Shown: piece by piece, positions 1 to 10,617 of the stretch
Position numbering within the stretch: position 1 is the first letter of the stretch
How the letters are laid out: each line of letters starts with the position of its first letter
Assembly (NCBI GenBank): GCA_029883975.1
Contig: JAOUIL010000005.1
Location: forward strand, 21,170 to 85,169
Source: Betaproteobacteria bacterium
Lineage (GTDB): Bacteria; Pseudomonadota; Gammaproteobacteria; Burkholderiales; SG8-39
DNA length: 64,000 nt
Direction: 5' to 3'
Made by a program: the position numbers and the translations under genes
The notes under the pieces: model-generated
What the model was told of the DNA's origin: nothing
The model's input: the letters and a program-made list of their open reading frames with translations, nothing else
Database searches by the model: none

Positions 1-246
1 CGCGAGCGCATCTACCTCGAAACGATCCAGCAGGTGCTGTCGTCGACCTCGAAGGTCCTGCTGGACTACAAGGGCGGCGGCAACCTCCTCTACCTGCCGC
101 TCGACAAGCTGATGCAGCAGGGCGGTGCGGCGTCGCTGTCGGAGTCGCAGGCGTCGCAGCGCAGCCTGCCTGATCCGCTGGCGGCGGGCGACGCCGGCCC
201 GCGCTCGCGCGACGGCCTGCGCAGCCGCGAGCGGGGAGAACGCTGA
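1..246 (+). CDS. hflK: HflK, C-terminal fragment (FtsH modulator subunit)
   Basis: The gene enters from outside the window; only 81 codons and the TGA are visible. HflK is an inner-membrane SPFH/band-7 protein that assembles with HflC around the FtsH protease. The visible part contains the conserved GNLLYLPLDKLM segment of the family, followed by a low-complexity Ala/Ser/Arg tail typical of HflK C-termini. The stop lies one base before the hflC start, so the pair is translationally linked. The assignment rests on this segment plus the hflC neighbour. Confidence 0.88.
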   Translation, partial: RERIYLETIQQVLSSTSKVLLDYKGGGNLLYLPLDKLMQQGGAASLSESQASQRSLPDPLAAGDAGPRSRDGLRSRERGER

Positions 247-247
247 C

Positions 248-1132
248 ATGCGTGCGCTCGGACCCGTTCTCGCCGTCCTGGTGGCCCTGGTGCTCGTCGG
301 CTCGAGCATGCTGTTCACCGTCGACCAGCGCCAGAACGCCATCGTGTTCCAGTTCGGCGAAGTGAAAGAGGTGATCAAGGAGCCGGGGCTGAAGTTCAAG
401 TGGCCCATGATCCAGAACGTGCGCCTGTTCGACATGCGCATCCTCGCCTACGACGACGCCGAGCCGCTGCGCTTCCTGACCTCCGGCAACCGCCCGGTGC
501 TGGTCGATTCGTTCATCCGCTGGCGCATCGTCGACGTGCGCCAGTACTTCGTCTCGGTGCAGGGCACCGAGGCCGAGGCGACGCGGCGCCTGCGCCAGAC
601 CATCTCCGGCGCGCTGCGCGACGAGTTCGGCGCGCGTACGGTGCACGAGGTGGTCTCGGGCGAGCGGGATTCGGTCATGGGACGCGTGCGCGAGAAGGCC
701 GACCAGGACCTGCGCCGCATCGGCGTCGAGATCGTGGACGTGCGCCTGAAGCGCGTCGACCTGCCCCAGGAAGTGAGCGAGTCGGTGTACCGGCGCATGG
801 AGGCCGAGAGGAAGCGGATCGCCAACGAGCAGCGCTCCACCGGTGCGGCGGAGTCCGAGCGCATCCGCGCGGATGCCGACCGCCAGCGCGAGGTGATCCT
901 CGCCGAGGCTTATCGCGATGCGCAGCGCATCAAGGGCGAGGGCGACGCGCGCTCGGCGGCGATCTACGCGCAGGCGTTCCGGCAGGATCCGGAGTTCTAT
1001 TCCTTCTACCGCAGCATGGAGGCCTACCGTTCGACGTTCCGCGGACGCAACGACCTGTTGCTGCTTCAGCCGGATTCGGATTTCTTCCGCTATCTGCGGG
1101 ATCCTGGCGGCAAGGGCGGCGGCCGGAAATGA
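248..1132 (+). CDS. hflC: HflC, FtsH protease modulator
   Basis: A 294-residue SPFH/band-7 protein. The N-terminal transmembrane helix (about residues 5-24) is followed by the hallmark TVDQRQNAIVFQFGEV stretch, the band-7 domain (about 25-190) and a charged Ala/Glu/Arg-rich coiled-coil region (about 190-255) of the type that builds the HflKC cage. With HflK it restrains FtsH in the inner membrane. I chose ATG at 248 because it follows a GGGGAGA ribosome site and gives the normal family N-terminus; an earlier in-frame GTG inside hflK would add an unrelated Arg-rich leader. Confidence 0.95.
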   Translation: MRALGPVLAVLVALVLVGSSMLFTVDQRQNAIVFQFGEVKEVIKEPGLKFKWPMIQNVRLFDMRILAYDDAEPLRFLTSGNRPVLVDSFIRWRIVDVRQYFVSVQGTEAEATRRLRQTISGALRDEFGARTVHEVVSGERDSVMGRVREKADQDLRRIGVEIVDVRLKRVDLPQEVSESVYRRMEAERKRIANEQRSTGAAESERIRADADRQREVILAEAYRDAQRIKGEGDARSAAIYAQAFRQDPEFYSFYRSMEAYRSTFRGRNDLLLLQPDSDFFRYLRDPGGKGGGRK

Positions 1133-1138
1133 CGCCCC

Positions 1139-1324
1139 ATGGCGAGCACATTACTCCTGGCCTTCGCCCTCATGCTGATCATCGAGGGGCTCCTCCCCTT
1201 CCTCGCGCCTAGCCTCTGGCGCGACGCGTTTCGCCGCATCACGCAGCTCACGGACGGCCAGATCCGCTTCTTCGGCCTGACCTCGATGCTGATCGGGCTG
1301 CTGTTGCTCGCGCTGGCCACCTGA
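1139..1324 (+). CDS. DUF2065 family small membrane protein
   Basis: A 61-residue protein with two hydrophobic helices (about residues 4-24 and 42-60) separated by a short polar loop with WRDAF and GQIRFFGL, the pattern of the DUF2065 (YjeT-like) family. It starts 6 nt after hflC and ends one base before hisZ. It is typically found between hflC and hisZ/purA in betaproteobacteria. Its function is unknown; an inner-membrane location is inferred from hydrophobicity. Confidence 0.85.
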   Translation: MASTLLLAFALMLIIEGLLPFLAPSLWRDAFRRITQLTDGQIRFFGLTSMLIGLLLLALAT

Positions 1325-3592
<2,268 letters not shown>

Positions 3593-3595
3593 GCC

Positions 3596-3682
<87 letters not shown>

Positions 3683-3715
3683 CGGGGAGGCGAATTCTAG
3701 TGTCTGAGGTATTTC

Positions 3716-5656
3716 GTGTCAAAGAAACGACAGTCTGAGCGAGGCCGCAGTCGCGGCCGCGATGGGGCGCGCGCGCCGGCGACTACGTTCGGCAAATTCA
3801 CCGGCCGGGTGGAAGGCCATCCCGATGGCCACGGCTTCCTCGTGCCCGATGGCGGCGAGGCGCGCGTGTTCCTGTCCGCCGCCGAGATGCGCCAGGTGCT
3901 GCACGGCGATCGCGCGCTAGTGCGCGTCACCGGCGTCGACCAGCGCGAGCGGCCGGCGGGCGAAGTGCTCGAGGTGCTCGAGCGCGTCAATCGCCGCATC
4001 GTCGGCCGCCTGCATAGCGAGCGCGGCGTGCTGTTCCTCGTGCCGGAAGACCGTCGCATCGCGCAGGACATCCTCGTGCCGCCGGCGGACGCCAGCGGCG
4101 CGAAGGCGGGCCAGGTGGTCACCGTAGAGCTGGTGGTGCAGCCCTCGAAGCAGTCGCAGCCGGTGGGCCGCGTCGTCGAGGTGCTGGGCAACTACGCCGA
4201 CCCCGGCATGGAAATCGAGATTGCGCTGAGGAAGTTCGACCTGCCGCACGAGTTCTCCAGGCGCGCCGAGGCGCAGGCGCTCGCCCTGCCGGACGCGGTG
4301 CGCGAGGAAGATGCCAAGGGCCGCCGCGACCTGCGCGCGCTGCACTTCGTGACCATCGACGGCGAGACGGCGAGGGATTTCGACGACGCGGTCTGCGCGC
4401 AGCGCGAAGGCAAGGGCTGGCGCCTGTGGGTGGCGATCGCCGACGTTAGCCATTACGTGCGCCACGGCGACGCGCTCGACCACGACGCGCGCGCGCGCGG
4501 CACCTCGGTGTACTTTCCGCGCCGCGTGCTGCCCATGCTGCCGGAGAAGCTCTCCAACGGCCTGTGCTCGCTCAACCCGCAGGTGGACCGCCTGGCGATG
4601 GTGTGCGAGATGGCACTCACGCCGAAGGGCGCGGTAGCGCGCTACGATTTCTACCCGGCGGTGATCCGCTCGCACGCGCGCCTCACCTACACCGAGGTGT
4701 GGGCCCAGCTCTCGGCAGGGCGCGCGCCCGCGCACCTCGCCACGCTGTACGAGCTGTTCAAGGCGCTGCACGCGGCGCGCGGCCTGCGCGGCGCCATCGA
4801 CTTCGAGACCGTCGAGACGAGGATGGAGTTCGACGCGCACGGCAAGATCCGGCGCATCGTCGCCGAGCCGCGCAACGACGCCCACCGGCTGATCGAGGAA
4901 TGCATGCTGGCGGCCAACGTCTGCGCGGGCGACTTCCTCGCGGCGCGCGGCCAGCCGGCGCTGTACCGCGTGCACGAGGTGCCGGCCGAGGAGAAGGTGC
5001 GCGCGCTGCGCGAGTTCCTCGCCGAGCTCGGCCAGCAACTCGGCGGCGGCGATGCGCCCAAGCCAAAGGACTACGCGCAACTGCTCGAGCGCATCAAGGC
5101 GCGGCCGGACTTCGCCTTGCTGCAGACGATCCTGCTGCGCTCGCTCAAGCAGGCCGTGTACACCCCGGAGAACGTCGGCCACTTCGGCCTCGCGTTCGAC
5201 GCGTACGTGCATTTCACCTCGCCGATCCGGCGCTACCCGGACCTGCTCACGCATCGCGGCATCAAGGCGGCGCTCGCCAGCCGCCGCTACGACGGCATGG
5301 ACTGGGACGAGCTGGGGCGCCACTGCTCGGAGACCGAGCGCCGCGCGGACGACGCGAGCCGCGATGTCGAGAGCTGGCTCAAGTGCCACTACATGCAGGA
5401 GCACGTCGGTGGCGCGTTCGAGGGGGCGATCACCGGCGTCACGCCCTTCGGCCTGTTCGTCACGCTGGACAACTACTTCGTCGACGGCCTGGTGCACATC
5501 TCGGAGCTGGGGCGCGACTACTACGAATTCGACGCCGCGCGCCACATGCTGCTCGGCAGCCGCACGAAGAAGCGCTACCGGCTCGCAGACCGCATGAAGG
5601 TGAAGCTGGTGCGCGTGGACCTCGATTCGCGCAAGATCGACTTCGTGCCGGCGTGA
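3716..5656 (+). CDS. rnr: RNase R, 3'-5' exoribonuclease (short form)
   Basis: A 646-residue RNB-family exonuclease degrading structured RNA. Cold-shock/OB-like domains occupy about residues 20-190. The RNB catalytic core has the Mg-binding cluster [12 protein letters not shown] near 214-226, and a C-terminal S1 domain is near 560-640 ([29 protein letters not shown]). The protein is clearly shorter than E. coli RNase R (813 residues): the N-terminal helix-turn-helix region and the basic C-terminal tail are missing, and the protein stops right after the S1 fold. The GTG start at 3716 follows GAGG at a good distance; no earlier start gives family similarity. It overlaps rlmB by 4 nt (GTGA). Confidence 0.93.
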   Translation: MSKKRQSERGRSRGRDGARAPATTFGKFTGRVEGHPDGHGFLVPDGGEARVFLSAAEMRQVLHGDRALVRVTGVDQRERPAGEVLEVLERVNRRIVGRLHSERGVLFLVPEDRRIAQDILVPPADASGAKAGQVVTVELVVQPSKQSQPVGRVVEVLGNYADPGMEIEIALRKFDLPHEFSRRAEAQALALPDAVREEDAKGRRDLRALHFVTIDGETARDFDDAVCAQREGKGWRLWVAIADVSHYVRHGDALDHDARARGTSVYFPRRVLPMLPEKLSNGLCSLNPQVDRLAMVCEMALTPKGAVARYDFYPAVIRSHARLTYTEVWAQLSAGRAPAHLATLYELFKALHAARGLRGAIDFETVETRMEFDAHGKIRRIVAEPRNDAHRLIEECMLAANVCAGDFLAARGQPALYRVHEVPAEEKVRALREFLAELGQQLGGGDAPKPKDYAQLLERIKARPDFALLQTILLRSLKQAVYTPENVGHFGLAFDAYVHFTSPIRRYPDLLTHRGIKAALASRRYDGMDWDELGRHCSETERRADDASRDVESWLKCHYMQEHVGGAFEGAITGVTPFGLFVTLDNYFVDGLVHISELGRDYYEFDAARHMLLGSRTKKRYRLADRMKVKLVRVDLDSRKIDFVPA

Positions 5657-6405
5657 AGCGCGAACGCGAGCCGCGAGTGGTGTTCGGCTTCCACGCCGTG
5701 CTCGCGCGCCTGCGCGCCGATCCCGCCTCGGTGCTCGAGCTGTACGTCGACGAGTCGCGCCACGATGCGCGCATCCGCGACGTCGCGGCGCAGGCGGAGA
5801 AGGCGGGGGTGAAGGTGCTGCGGGTGCCCACGAAGCGCCTCGACGGCTTCTACGGCGGCGGCCGGCACCAGGGCGTGGTGGCGCGCGTGGCCGTGAAGGA
5901 CCTCGGCCACAGCCTGGACGAGATCCTCGAGCAGGTGCAGGGGCCGCCGCTGCTGTTGTTATTGGATGGGGTGACGGACCCCCACAACCTGGGCGCCTGC
6001 CTGCGCGTGGCGAATGCGGCGGGTGTGCACGCGGTCGTCGCGCCGAAGGACCGCGCTGCGGGCATCAGCGCAGCAGTGTCGAAGGTGGCGAGCGGGGCGG
6101 CCGAGGCGACGCCGTACCTGATGGTGACCAACCTTGCGCGCACCATCGATGAGCTGAAGGAGCGCGAGATCTGGGTGGTCGGGACCGACGAGCGCGCGGA
6201 GCAGTCGCTTTACCAGGCCAATTTGCCGGAGGCGATTGCGTGGGTGCTGGGCGCGGAAGGCGAGGGTATGCGGCGGCTGACGCGCCAGAAGTGCGACCTG
6301 CTGGTCAGGATTCCGATGACGGGGGAGGTGGGGAGCCTCAACGTCTCGGTGGCCGCCGGCGTGTGCCTGTTCGAATCGGTGCGCCGCAGGCTGCCCAAGC
6401 CCTAG
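5653..6405 (+). CDS. rlmB: RlmB, 23S rRNA 2'-O-methyltransferase (G2251)
   Basis: A 250-residue SPOUT methyltransferase expected to methylate G2251 in the ribosomal P-loop using SAM. The N-terminal substrate-binding domain (about 1-85, [10 protein letters not shown]) is followed by the trefoil-knot catalytic domain with the [14 protein letters not shown] motif, the GAEGEGM motif and the [17 protein letters not shown] knot signature. The start is GTG at 5653, overlapping the rnr stop as GTGA; this gives [16 protein letters not shown], a normal RlmB beginning. rnr-rlmB is a conserved pair. Confidence 0.95.
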   Translation: MKREREPRVVFGFHAVLARLRADPASVLELYVDESRHDARIRDVAAQAEKAGVKVLRVPTKRLDGFYGGGRHQGVVARVAVKDLGHSLDEILEQVQGPPLLLLLDGVTDPHNLGACLRVANAAGVHAVVAPKDRAAGISAAVSKVASGAAEATPYLMVTNLARTIDELKEREIWVVGTDERAEQSLYQANLPEAIAWVLGAEGEGMRRLTRQKCDLLVRIPMTGEVGSLNVSVAAGVCLFESVRRRLPKP

Positions 6406-6414
6406 ATTTTGCTG

Positions 6415-6420
6415 TAGAAT
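6415..6420 (+). promoter_or_regulatory. Candidate -10 element of the rpsF operon
   Basis: TAGAAT lies 65 nt before the rpsF ATG in an otherwise GC-rich stretch. Counting 7 nt puts transcription start near 6427 and leaves a leader of about 59 nt containing a hairpin and the ribosome site. No convincing -35 box is visible, so this is a composition-based call. Confidence 0.4.
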
Positions 6421-6434
6421 TCGCCCCCTTCCTT

Positions 6435-6462
6435 GCCATACCACCCCGCATGAGTGGATGGC
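6435..6462 (+). promoter_or_regulatory. Leader hairpin of the rpsF-priB-rpsR-rplI operon
   Basis: GCCAT and CCAC (6435-6439, 6441-6444) pair with GTGG and ATGGC (6454-6462), forming 9 bp with one bulged A and the loop CCCGCATGA. It ends about 9 nt before the AAGGAG ribosome site at 6471. Its position fits a ribosomal-protein autoregulatory leader, possibly of the S6:S18 type, but that class cannot be proven by eye. Confidence 0.4.
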
Positions 6463-6485
6463 TTACCCATAAGGAGAATCCGAAC

Positions 6486-6866
6486 ATGCGGCATTACGAA
6501 ATCTGCTTCATCGTGCATCCGGACCAGAGCGAGCAGGTACCGGCGATGATCGAGCGCTACAAGGGCGTCATCGCCCAGCGCAACGGCATCGTCCACCGCC
6601 TCGAAGACTGGGGCCGGCGCCAGCTGACCTACCCGATCCAGAAGGTGCACAAGGCGCACTACGTGCTCATGAACATCGAGTGCGACCAGGAGACGGTCAA
6701 CGAGCTGGAGCACTCCTTCAAGTTCAGCGACGCGGTGCTGCGCCATCTGATCCTCAAGATGACGAAGGCTGTGACCGCGCCCTCGCCGATGATGAAGGAG
6801 GAGAAGTCCAAGTCCATGATGGATCGCGCGCCCGAGGCGAAGCCCGCCGAGGCGCCCGCGGCCTGA
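6486..6866 (+). CDS. rpsF: 30S ribosomal protein S6
   Basis: A 126-residue S6 with the family N-terminus [14 protein letters not shown] and the central segment [25 protein letters not shown]. It pairs with S18 on the small-subunit platform. The acidic/Ala-rich C-terminal tail ([10 protein letters not shown]) is usual. AAGGAG is 9-10 nt upstream of the ATG. It is the first gene of a four-gene operon; its TGA overlaps the presumed CTG start of priB. Confidence 0.97.
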   Translation: MRHYEICFIVHPDQSEQVPAMIERYKGVIAQRNGIVHRLEDWGRRQLTYPIQKVHKAHYVLMNIECDQETVNELEHSFKFSDAVLRHLILKMTKAVTAPSPMMKEEKSKSMMDRAPEAKPAEAPAA

Positions 6867-7162
6867 ATCAGGTCCGGATCCGCGGCCGGCTGATCGAGCT
6901 GGGCGCGCTGCGGCACACGCCCGCAGGCGTTCCGGCGATCGAGTTCAGGCTGCGCCACGAATCCGAGCTGCACGAAGCCGGAGCACAACGAAAAGTGAAC
7001 GCCGAGATTCCCGCCATCGCCTTCGATGCCCAGGCGCGGCTCCTCGCCGGCACGCCGCTGGAGCGCGGCCTGCAGGTCGAGGGGTTCCTGAGCGCGAAGA
7101 GCCGACGCTCGAGGAAGCTCGTGCTGCACGCCACCCGAATTGAATTCTTGCAAGGAGAGTAA
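6863..7162 (+). CDS. priB: PriB, primosomal replication protein N (CTG start)
   Basis: A 99-residue single-stranded DNA-binding OB-fold protein of the replication restart primosome. The family-typical beginning [27 protein letters not shown] is present, followed by [11 protein letters not shown] and [21 protein letters not shown]. No ATG, GTG or TTG precedes these residues close by in frame; the codon exactly where Met is expected is CTG at 6863, overlapping the rpsF TGA as CTGA. I therefore infer a CTG start read by termination-reinitiation coupling. Position between rpsF and rpsR is the standard betaproteobacterial context. The start codon is inference; the gene identity is firm. Confidence 0.88.
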   Translation: MNQVRIRGRLIELGALRHTPAGVPAIEFRLRHESELHEAGAQRKVNAEIPAIAFDAQARLLAGTPLERGLQVEGFLSAKSRRSRKLVLHATRIEFLQGE

Positions 7163-7164
7163 GC

Positions 7165-7452
7165 ATGCCCCCGCCGCGCAGAGGCAAAGGAAAAGGCAAG
7201 TTCTCGAAGGACAAGAAGGACCGCGGACAGCGGGCCCTGTTCCGCCGCCGCAAGTTCTGCCGCTTCACCGCCGACAAGGTCGAGTGGATCGACTACAAGG
7301 ACATCGAGGTGCTGAAGGACTTCGTCAACGAGACCGGCAAGATCATCCCGGCGCGCATCACCGGCACCTCGGCCGGCTACCAGCGCCAGCTCTCGGCGGC
7401 CATCAAGCGGGCGCGATTCCTCGCGCTGCTGCCCTACACCGACCTGCACTGA
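7165..7452 (+). CDS. rpsR: 30S ribosomal protein S18
   Basis: A 95-residue S18 with the basic N-terminus [14 protein letters not shown], the [21 protein letters not shown] core and the C-terminal [30 protein letters not shown] signature. It binds S6 on the 30S platform. AAGGAGAG lies 7 nt before the ATG, and only 2 nt separate it from priB. The codon bias is that of a highly expressed gene. Confidence 0.97.
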   Translation: MPPPRRGKGKGKFSKDKKDRGQRALFRRRKFCRFTADKVEWIDYKDIEVLKDFVNETGKIIPARITGTSAGYQRQLSAAIKRARFLALLPYTDLH

Positions 7453-7462
7453 GGCGCGCGCC

Positions 7463-7912
7463 ATGCAAGTGATACTGATGGAGAAGGTGACCAACCTGGG
7501 GAACCTGGGGGACGTGGTCAAGGTGAAGGACGGCTTCGCGCGCAACTTCCTGATTCCGCAGGGCAAGGCGAAGCGCGCGACCGAGGCCAACCTGAAGGCC
7601 TTCGAGGCGCGGCGCGCCGATCTGGAGAAGGCCCAGGCCGAGCAGCTGGCCAAGGCGCAGGAGCGCGGCGGCAAGCTCGACGGCCTCACGCTGCAGATCG
7701 CGCAGAAGGCGGGCGTCGACGGGCGGCTGTTCGGCTCGGTCACCAACTACGACATCGTCGAGGCGCTGGCCAAGCAGGGCCACGAGGTCGAGCGCTCGCA
7801 GGTGCGCATGCCCGCGGGCCCGCTCAAGCAGGTGGGCGAGTACTCGATCCAGGTACAGCTGCACGCCGACGTGGTGGTGACGGTCACTGTGTCGGTGCTC
7901 GGCGAGAGCTGA
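7463..7912 (+). CDS. rplI: 50S ribosomal protein L9
   Basis: A 149-residue L9. The N-terminal rRNA-binding domain begins [41 protein letters not shown] long central helix (about 42-75) follows, then the C-terminal domain with [11 protein letters not shown]. It is the last gene of the S6-PriB-S18-L9 operon and is followed by a GC-rich hairpin that probably ends the transcript. Confidence 0.97.
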   Translation: MQVILMEKVTNLGNLGDVVKVKDGFARNFLIPQGKAKRATEANLKAFEARRADLEKAQAEQLAKAQERGGKLDGLTLQIAQKAGVDGRLFGSVTNYDIVEALAKQGHEVERSQVRMPAGPLKQVGEYSIQVQLHADVVVTVTVSVLGES

Positions 7913-7957
7913 CAGCCTGCGCACAAGATAGCAACAGCTTAATCACAAGTTCTGCAC

Positions 7958-7980
7958 AGGGCCGCGCGCGGCCCTTTGCT
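7958..7980 (+). terminator. Hairpin after rplI
   Basis: The 18-nt self-complementary AGGGCCGCG/CGCGGCCCT (7958-7975) is followed by a short T-rich run (TTTGCTTT). It sits 46 nt after the rplI stop and 34 nt before dnaB, a sensible place for an intrinsic terminator. The T-tract is interrupted, so read-through into dnaB is possible. Confidence 0.55.
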
Positions 7981-8008
7981 TTGCCGGCAATTGCGGTACA
8001 TTGCACCC

Positions 8009-9418
8009 ATGGCACTTTCGCAACCGGCGGCGCGCATCGACAGCAGCGATCCGCAACTCGTCGCGCTGCGCGTTCCCCCGCATTCCCTGGAGGCCGAGCA
8101 GTCCGTGCTCGGCGGCCTGCTGCTCGACAACCAGGCGTTCGACCGCATCGGCGACATCGTCTCGGGCGCCGATTTCTACCGCGACGACCACCGGCGCATC
8201 TGGCGGCACGTCGCCAAGCTGATCGAGGCGGGCAAGCCCGCTGACGTGGTCACCGTCTCCGAGTCGATCGAGGCGAGCGAGGACAAGGACAAGACCGGCG
8301 GCGCCGCCTACCTGGGCGCGCTGGCGCAGAACACGCCCAGCGCGCTCAACATCCGGCGCTACGCGGAACTGGTGCGCGAGCGCGCGGTGCAGCGGCGCCT
8401 TGCCCAGGTGGCCACGGAGATCGCCGAGAACGCGCTCAGCCCCTCGGGCAAGGACGTGTCGCAGATCCTCGACGAGGCCGAGTCGAGGATCCTGGAGATC
8501 GGCGAGACGGGCTCGCGCCACGGGCAGGGGCTGGAAGAGATCAAGCCGGTGCTGGCGCGCGTGCTGGAGCGCATCGACCACCTGTACCATCGCGACAACC
8601 CGTCCGACGTCACCGGCGTCCCGACCGGGTTCAACGACCTCGACAGCAAGACCGCCGGCCTGCAGCCCGGCGAGCTGATCATCGTCGCCGGCCGCCCGTC
8701 GATGGGCAAGACCGCTTTCGCGCTCAACATCGCCGAGCACGTGGCGCTGCATGCGCTGCTGCCGGTCGCGGTGTTCAGCATGGAAATGAGCGGCACGCAG
8801 CTCGCCACGCGCCTGCTCGGCTCGATCGCGCGCGTCGACCAGCACAAGATGCGCACCGGGCGCCTGTCGGACGCGGAGTGGCACGACCTGTCCGAGGCCA
8901 TGGGCCGGCTGCACGACGCGCCGATCTTCATCGACGAGACGGCGGCGCTCAACGCGCTGGAGGTGCGCTCGCGCGCGCGGCGCCTGTGGCGCCAGTTCGG
9001 CGGCAAGCTCGGCCTGGTGGTGGTCGACTACCTGCAGCTCATGAGCTCGAGCAACCCGAAGGCGGGCGAGAATCGCGCCACCGAGCTCTCGGAGATCTCG
9101 CGCTCCATGAAGGCGCTGGCCAAGGAGCTGAGCGTGCCGGTGATCGCGCTGTCGCAGCTGTCGCGCGCGGTCGAGACCCGCAACGACAAGCGCCCGATGA
9201 TGTCCGACCTGCGCGAGTCGGGCGCCATCGAGCAGGACGCCGACGTGATCCTGTTCATCTACCGCGACGAGGTCTACTACCCGGAGAAGCCCGAGGCCAA
9301 GGGCCGCGCCGAAGTGATCATCGGCAAGCAGAGGAACGGCCCGATCGGCAAGGTCGAGCTCACCTTCCTCGGCCAGCATACGCGCTTCGCCAATTTCGCC
9401 GACCCCGGCACCTTCTGA
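8009..9418 (+). CDS. dnaB: DnaB, replicative DNA helicase
   Basis: A 469-residue hexameric helicase unwinding DNA at the replication fork. The N-terminal domain (about 20-125, PPHSLEAEQSVLGGLLLDN) contacts DnaG and is joined by a linker to the RecA-like C-terminal domain with Walker A AGRPSMGKTAFALN, Walker B LVVVDYLQLM, LSQLSRAVETR and the SGAIEQDADVILF block. ATG at 8009 gives the usual N-terminus; a TTG 33 nt upstream would extend it unnecessarily and lies in the terminator T-run. It is linked to the rpsF operon as in many betaproteobacteria. Confidence 0.97.
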   Translation: MALSQPAARIDSSDPQLVALRVPPHSLEAEQSVLGGLLLDNQAFDRIGDIVSGADFYRDDHRRIWRHVAKLIEAGKPADVVTVSESIEASEDKDKTGGAAYLGALAQNTPSALNIRRYAELVRERAVQRRLAQVATEIAENALSPSGKDVSQILDEAESRILEIGETGSRHGQGLEEIKPVLARVLERIDHLYHRDNPSDVTGVPTGFNDLDSKTAGLQPGELIIVAGRPSMGKTAFALNIAEHVALHALLPVAVFSMEMSGTQLATRLLGSIARVDQHKMRTGRLSDAEWHDLSEAMGRLHDAPIFIDETAALNALEVRSRARRLWRQFGGKLGLVVVDYLQLMSSSNPKAGENRATELSEISRSMKALAKELSVPVIALSQLSRAVETRNDKRPMMSDLRESGAIEQDADVILFIYRDEVYYPEKPEAKGRAEVIIGKQRNGPIGKVELTFLGQHTRFANFADPGTF

Positions 9419-9453
9419 GACAATCGGCGCCTCGCGACCGACCGGAGGCTGAC

Positions 9454-9693
9454 ATGGCCGAGCCGCTGATTCCGCAGAAATCTCCCTACGCGGTGGAGCT
9501 CGCGCCCGGGGACTACTGGTGGTGCGCCTGCGGGCAATCCAAGCGCCAGCCGTTCTGCGACGGCTCGCACAAGGGCGGGCCGTTCACGCCGGTCAAGTTC
9601 TCGGTGGCGGAGGCGCAGAAGGTCTGGCTGTGCGGCTGCAAGCACACCGCCAAGCAGCCGTTCTGCGACGGCACGCACCAGAAGATCACGTAA
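9454..9693 (+). CDS. Double CDGSH iron-sulfur protein
   Basis: A 79-residue protein with two CDGSH-type 2Fe-2S motifs in tandem: CxC followed by FCDGSH (about residues 28-42) and CGCxxxxxxPFCDGTH (about 62-76). Each site would hold a cluster with three Cys and one His ligand, as in mitoNEET-like proteins, so one chain carries two clusters. Role unknown: redox or cluster transfer in the cytoplasm is inferred from the family. ATG at 9454 follows CGGAGG. It is a single gene between dnaB and the convergent methyltransferase gene. Confidence 0.9.
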   Translation: MAEPLIPQKSPYAVELAPGDYWWCACGQSKRQPFCDGSHKGGPFTPVKFSVAEAQKVWLCGCKHTAKQPFCDGTHQKIT

Positions 9694-9739
9694 GAGCGGC
9701 GCCCGCGCGTTCCGCGCGAGCAAGATTGCGGAACGGGAG

Positions 9740-10582
9740 TTACTTCTTCGTCGCGCTCCAGCGGCCCTCGATGCCGCCGTCGCCGCGGAACGCGCCTTCC
9801 ATGCGCGCGCCGCTCACGCGCCCCTGCAGCTCGCGGCGCACGCCGCGGTTGTCCACGTAGGCGAAGGCGATCTCGAAGCCGCGCAGCCGCGGCTCGCGCA
9901 GCCCGCCCAGCATGTTGCCCAGGGCGACCGTGCCCTCGAGCTTCTGGTAGCGCTGCTCGAGGGTCATCTCCAGCTTCTCGCTGGCGCCGCCGCCGGTGAC
10001 CTCCAGTATCCAGGTGCCGGCGACGCTGGCCGGCACGACCCAGAAATAGGCGCGCCGCCCGTCGAGGCTCGAGACCTCGTCGGCCTCCCAGTCGTCCATG
10101 CTGAACGAGTGCGACACCACGCGCGTGCCGGGGCGCATGGCGAGGAGCTGCGGCCTGAGCTTCAGGTTGAGCGCCGGCAGCAGGTACATCGTGACCACGG
10201 TCGCCTGCGAGAACTCGGTGACGAAGATGTCGCCCTGCACGATGCGCGCCTTGCCCGCGACGCCCGCCTTCTCGACGTTGCGCTGGGCGTGCTTGGCCAT
10301 CTCCGGGTTGTACTCGATGCCCATGGCGCGCGCGCCGAATTTCCTGGCCGCGGCGATGGCGATCTTGCCGTCGCCCGCGCCCAGGTCGACGACGTAGTCG
10401 TTGGCCGTGACCTGCGCCATGCGCAGCATGCGGTCGACCACGTCGTCGGGCGTCGGCACCCAGATGACGTCCTTGCCCGCCTGTCCGACGTGCGGCTCGT
10501 AGTCCTTGTTCTTCTGCGCGGCGGCGGGCAGGCAGAGGAGGAACGCGGCCAGCGCCGCGGCGGCGGGGCGAAGCAATTGCAC
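9740..10582 (-). CDS. Methyltransferase-fold protein with N-terminal signal peptide
   Basis: A 280-residue protein. Residues 1-22 look like a signal peptide or anchor (hydrophobic AAAALAAFLLCLPAAAQ). A class-I SAM-methyltransferase core follows, with motif I VVDLGAGDGKIAIAA near 65-79, an acidic motif II (MGIEYNPEM) and the DOT1-like GDIFVTEFSQATVVTMYLLP block. The C-terminal 100 residues form a beta-rich domain ending in GRWSATKK. GTG at 10582 is preceded by AGGAG at good spacing. The combination of SAM fold and export signal is odd because SAM is cytoplasmic; membrane anchoring with the domain inside is an alternative. Substrate unknown. Confidence 0.8.
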   Translation of the reverse strand: MQLLRPAAAALAAFLLCLPAAAQKNKDYEPHVGQAGKDVIWVPTPDDVVDRMLRMAQVTANDYVVDLGAGDGKIAIAAARKFGARAMGIEYNPEMAKHAQRNVEKAGVAGKARIVQGDIFVTEFSQATVVTMYLLPALNLKLRPQLLAMRPGTRVVSHSFSMDDWEADEVSSLDGRRAYFWVVPASVAGTWILEVTGGGASEKLEMTLEQRYQKLEGTVALGNMLGGLREPRLRGFEIAFAYVDNRGVRRELQGRVSGARMEGAFRGDGGIEGRWSATKK

Positions 10583-10617
10583 GGTGGGCACTCCTGCGAT
10601 GAACGGAAAGGCGGAGT

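Noticed and set aside
125..247. Earlier GTG start for HflC inside hflK
   Set aside because: It adds an Arg-rich leader out of frame with hflK and unlike any HflC; ATG 248 has a proper ribosome site.
3917..5545. Open frame of 542 codons antisense to rnr
   Set aside because: No recognisable motif; repeated Val/Ala/Arg/His composition reflects codon-position GC of rnr on the other strand.
9709..9734. GTTCCGC...GCGGAAC inverted repeat between the CDGSH and methyltransferase genes as bidirectional terminator
   Set aside because: Seven pairs with a 12-nt loop and no T-tract on either strand; too weak to call.
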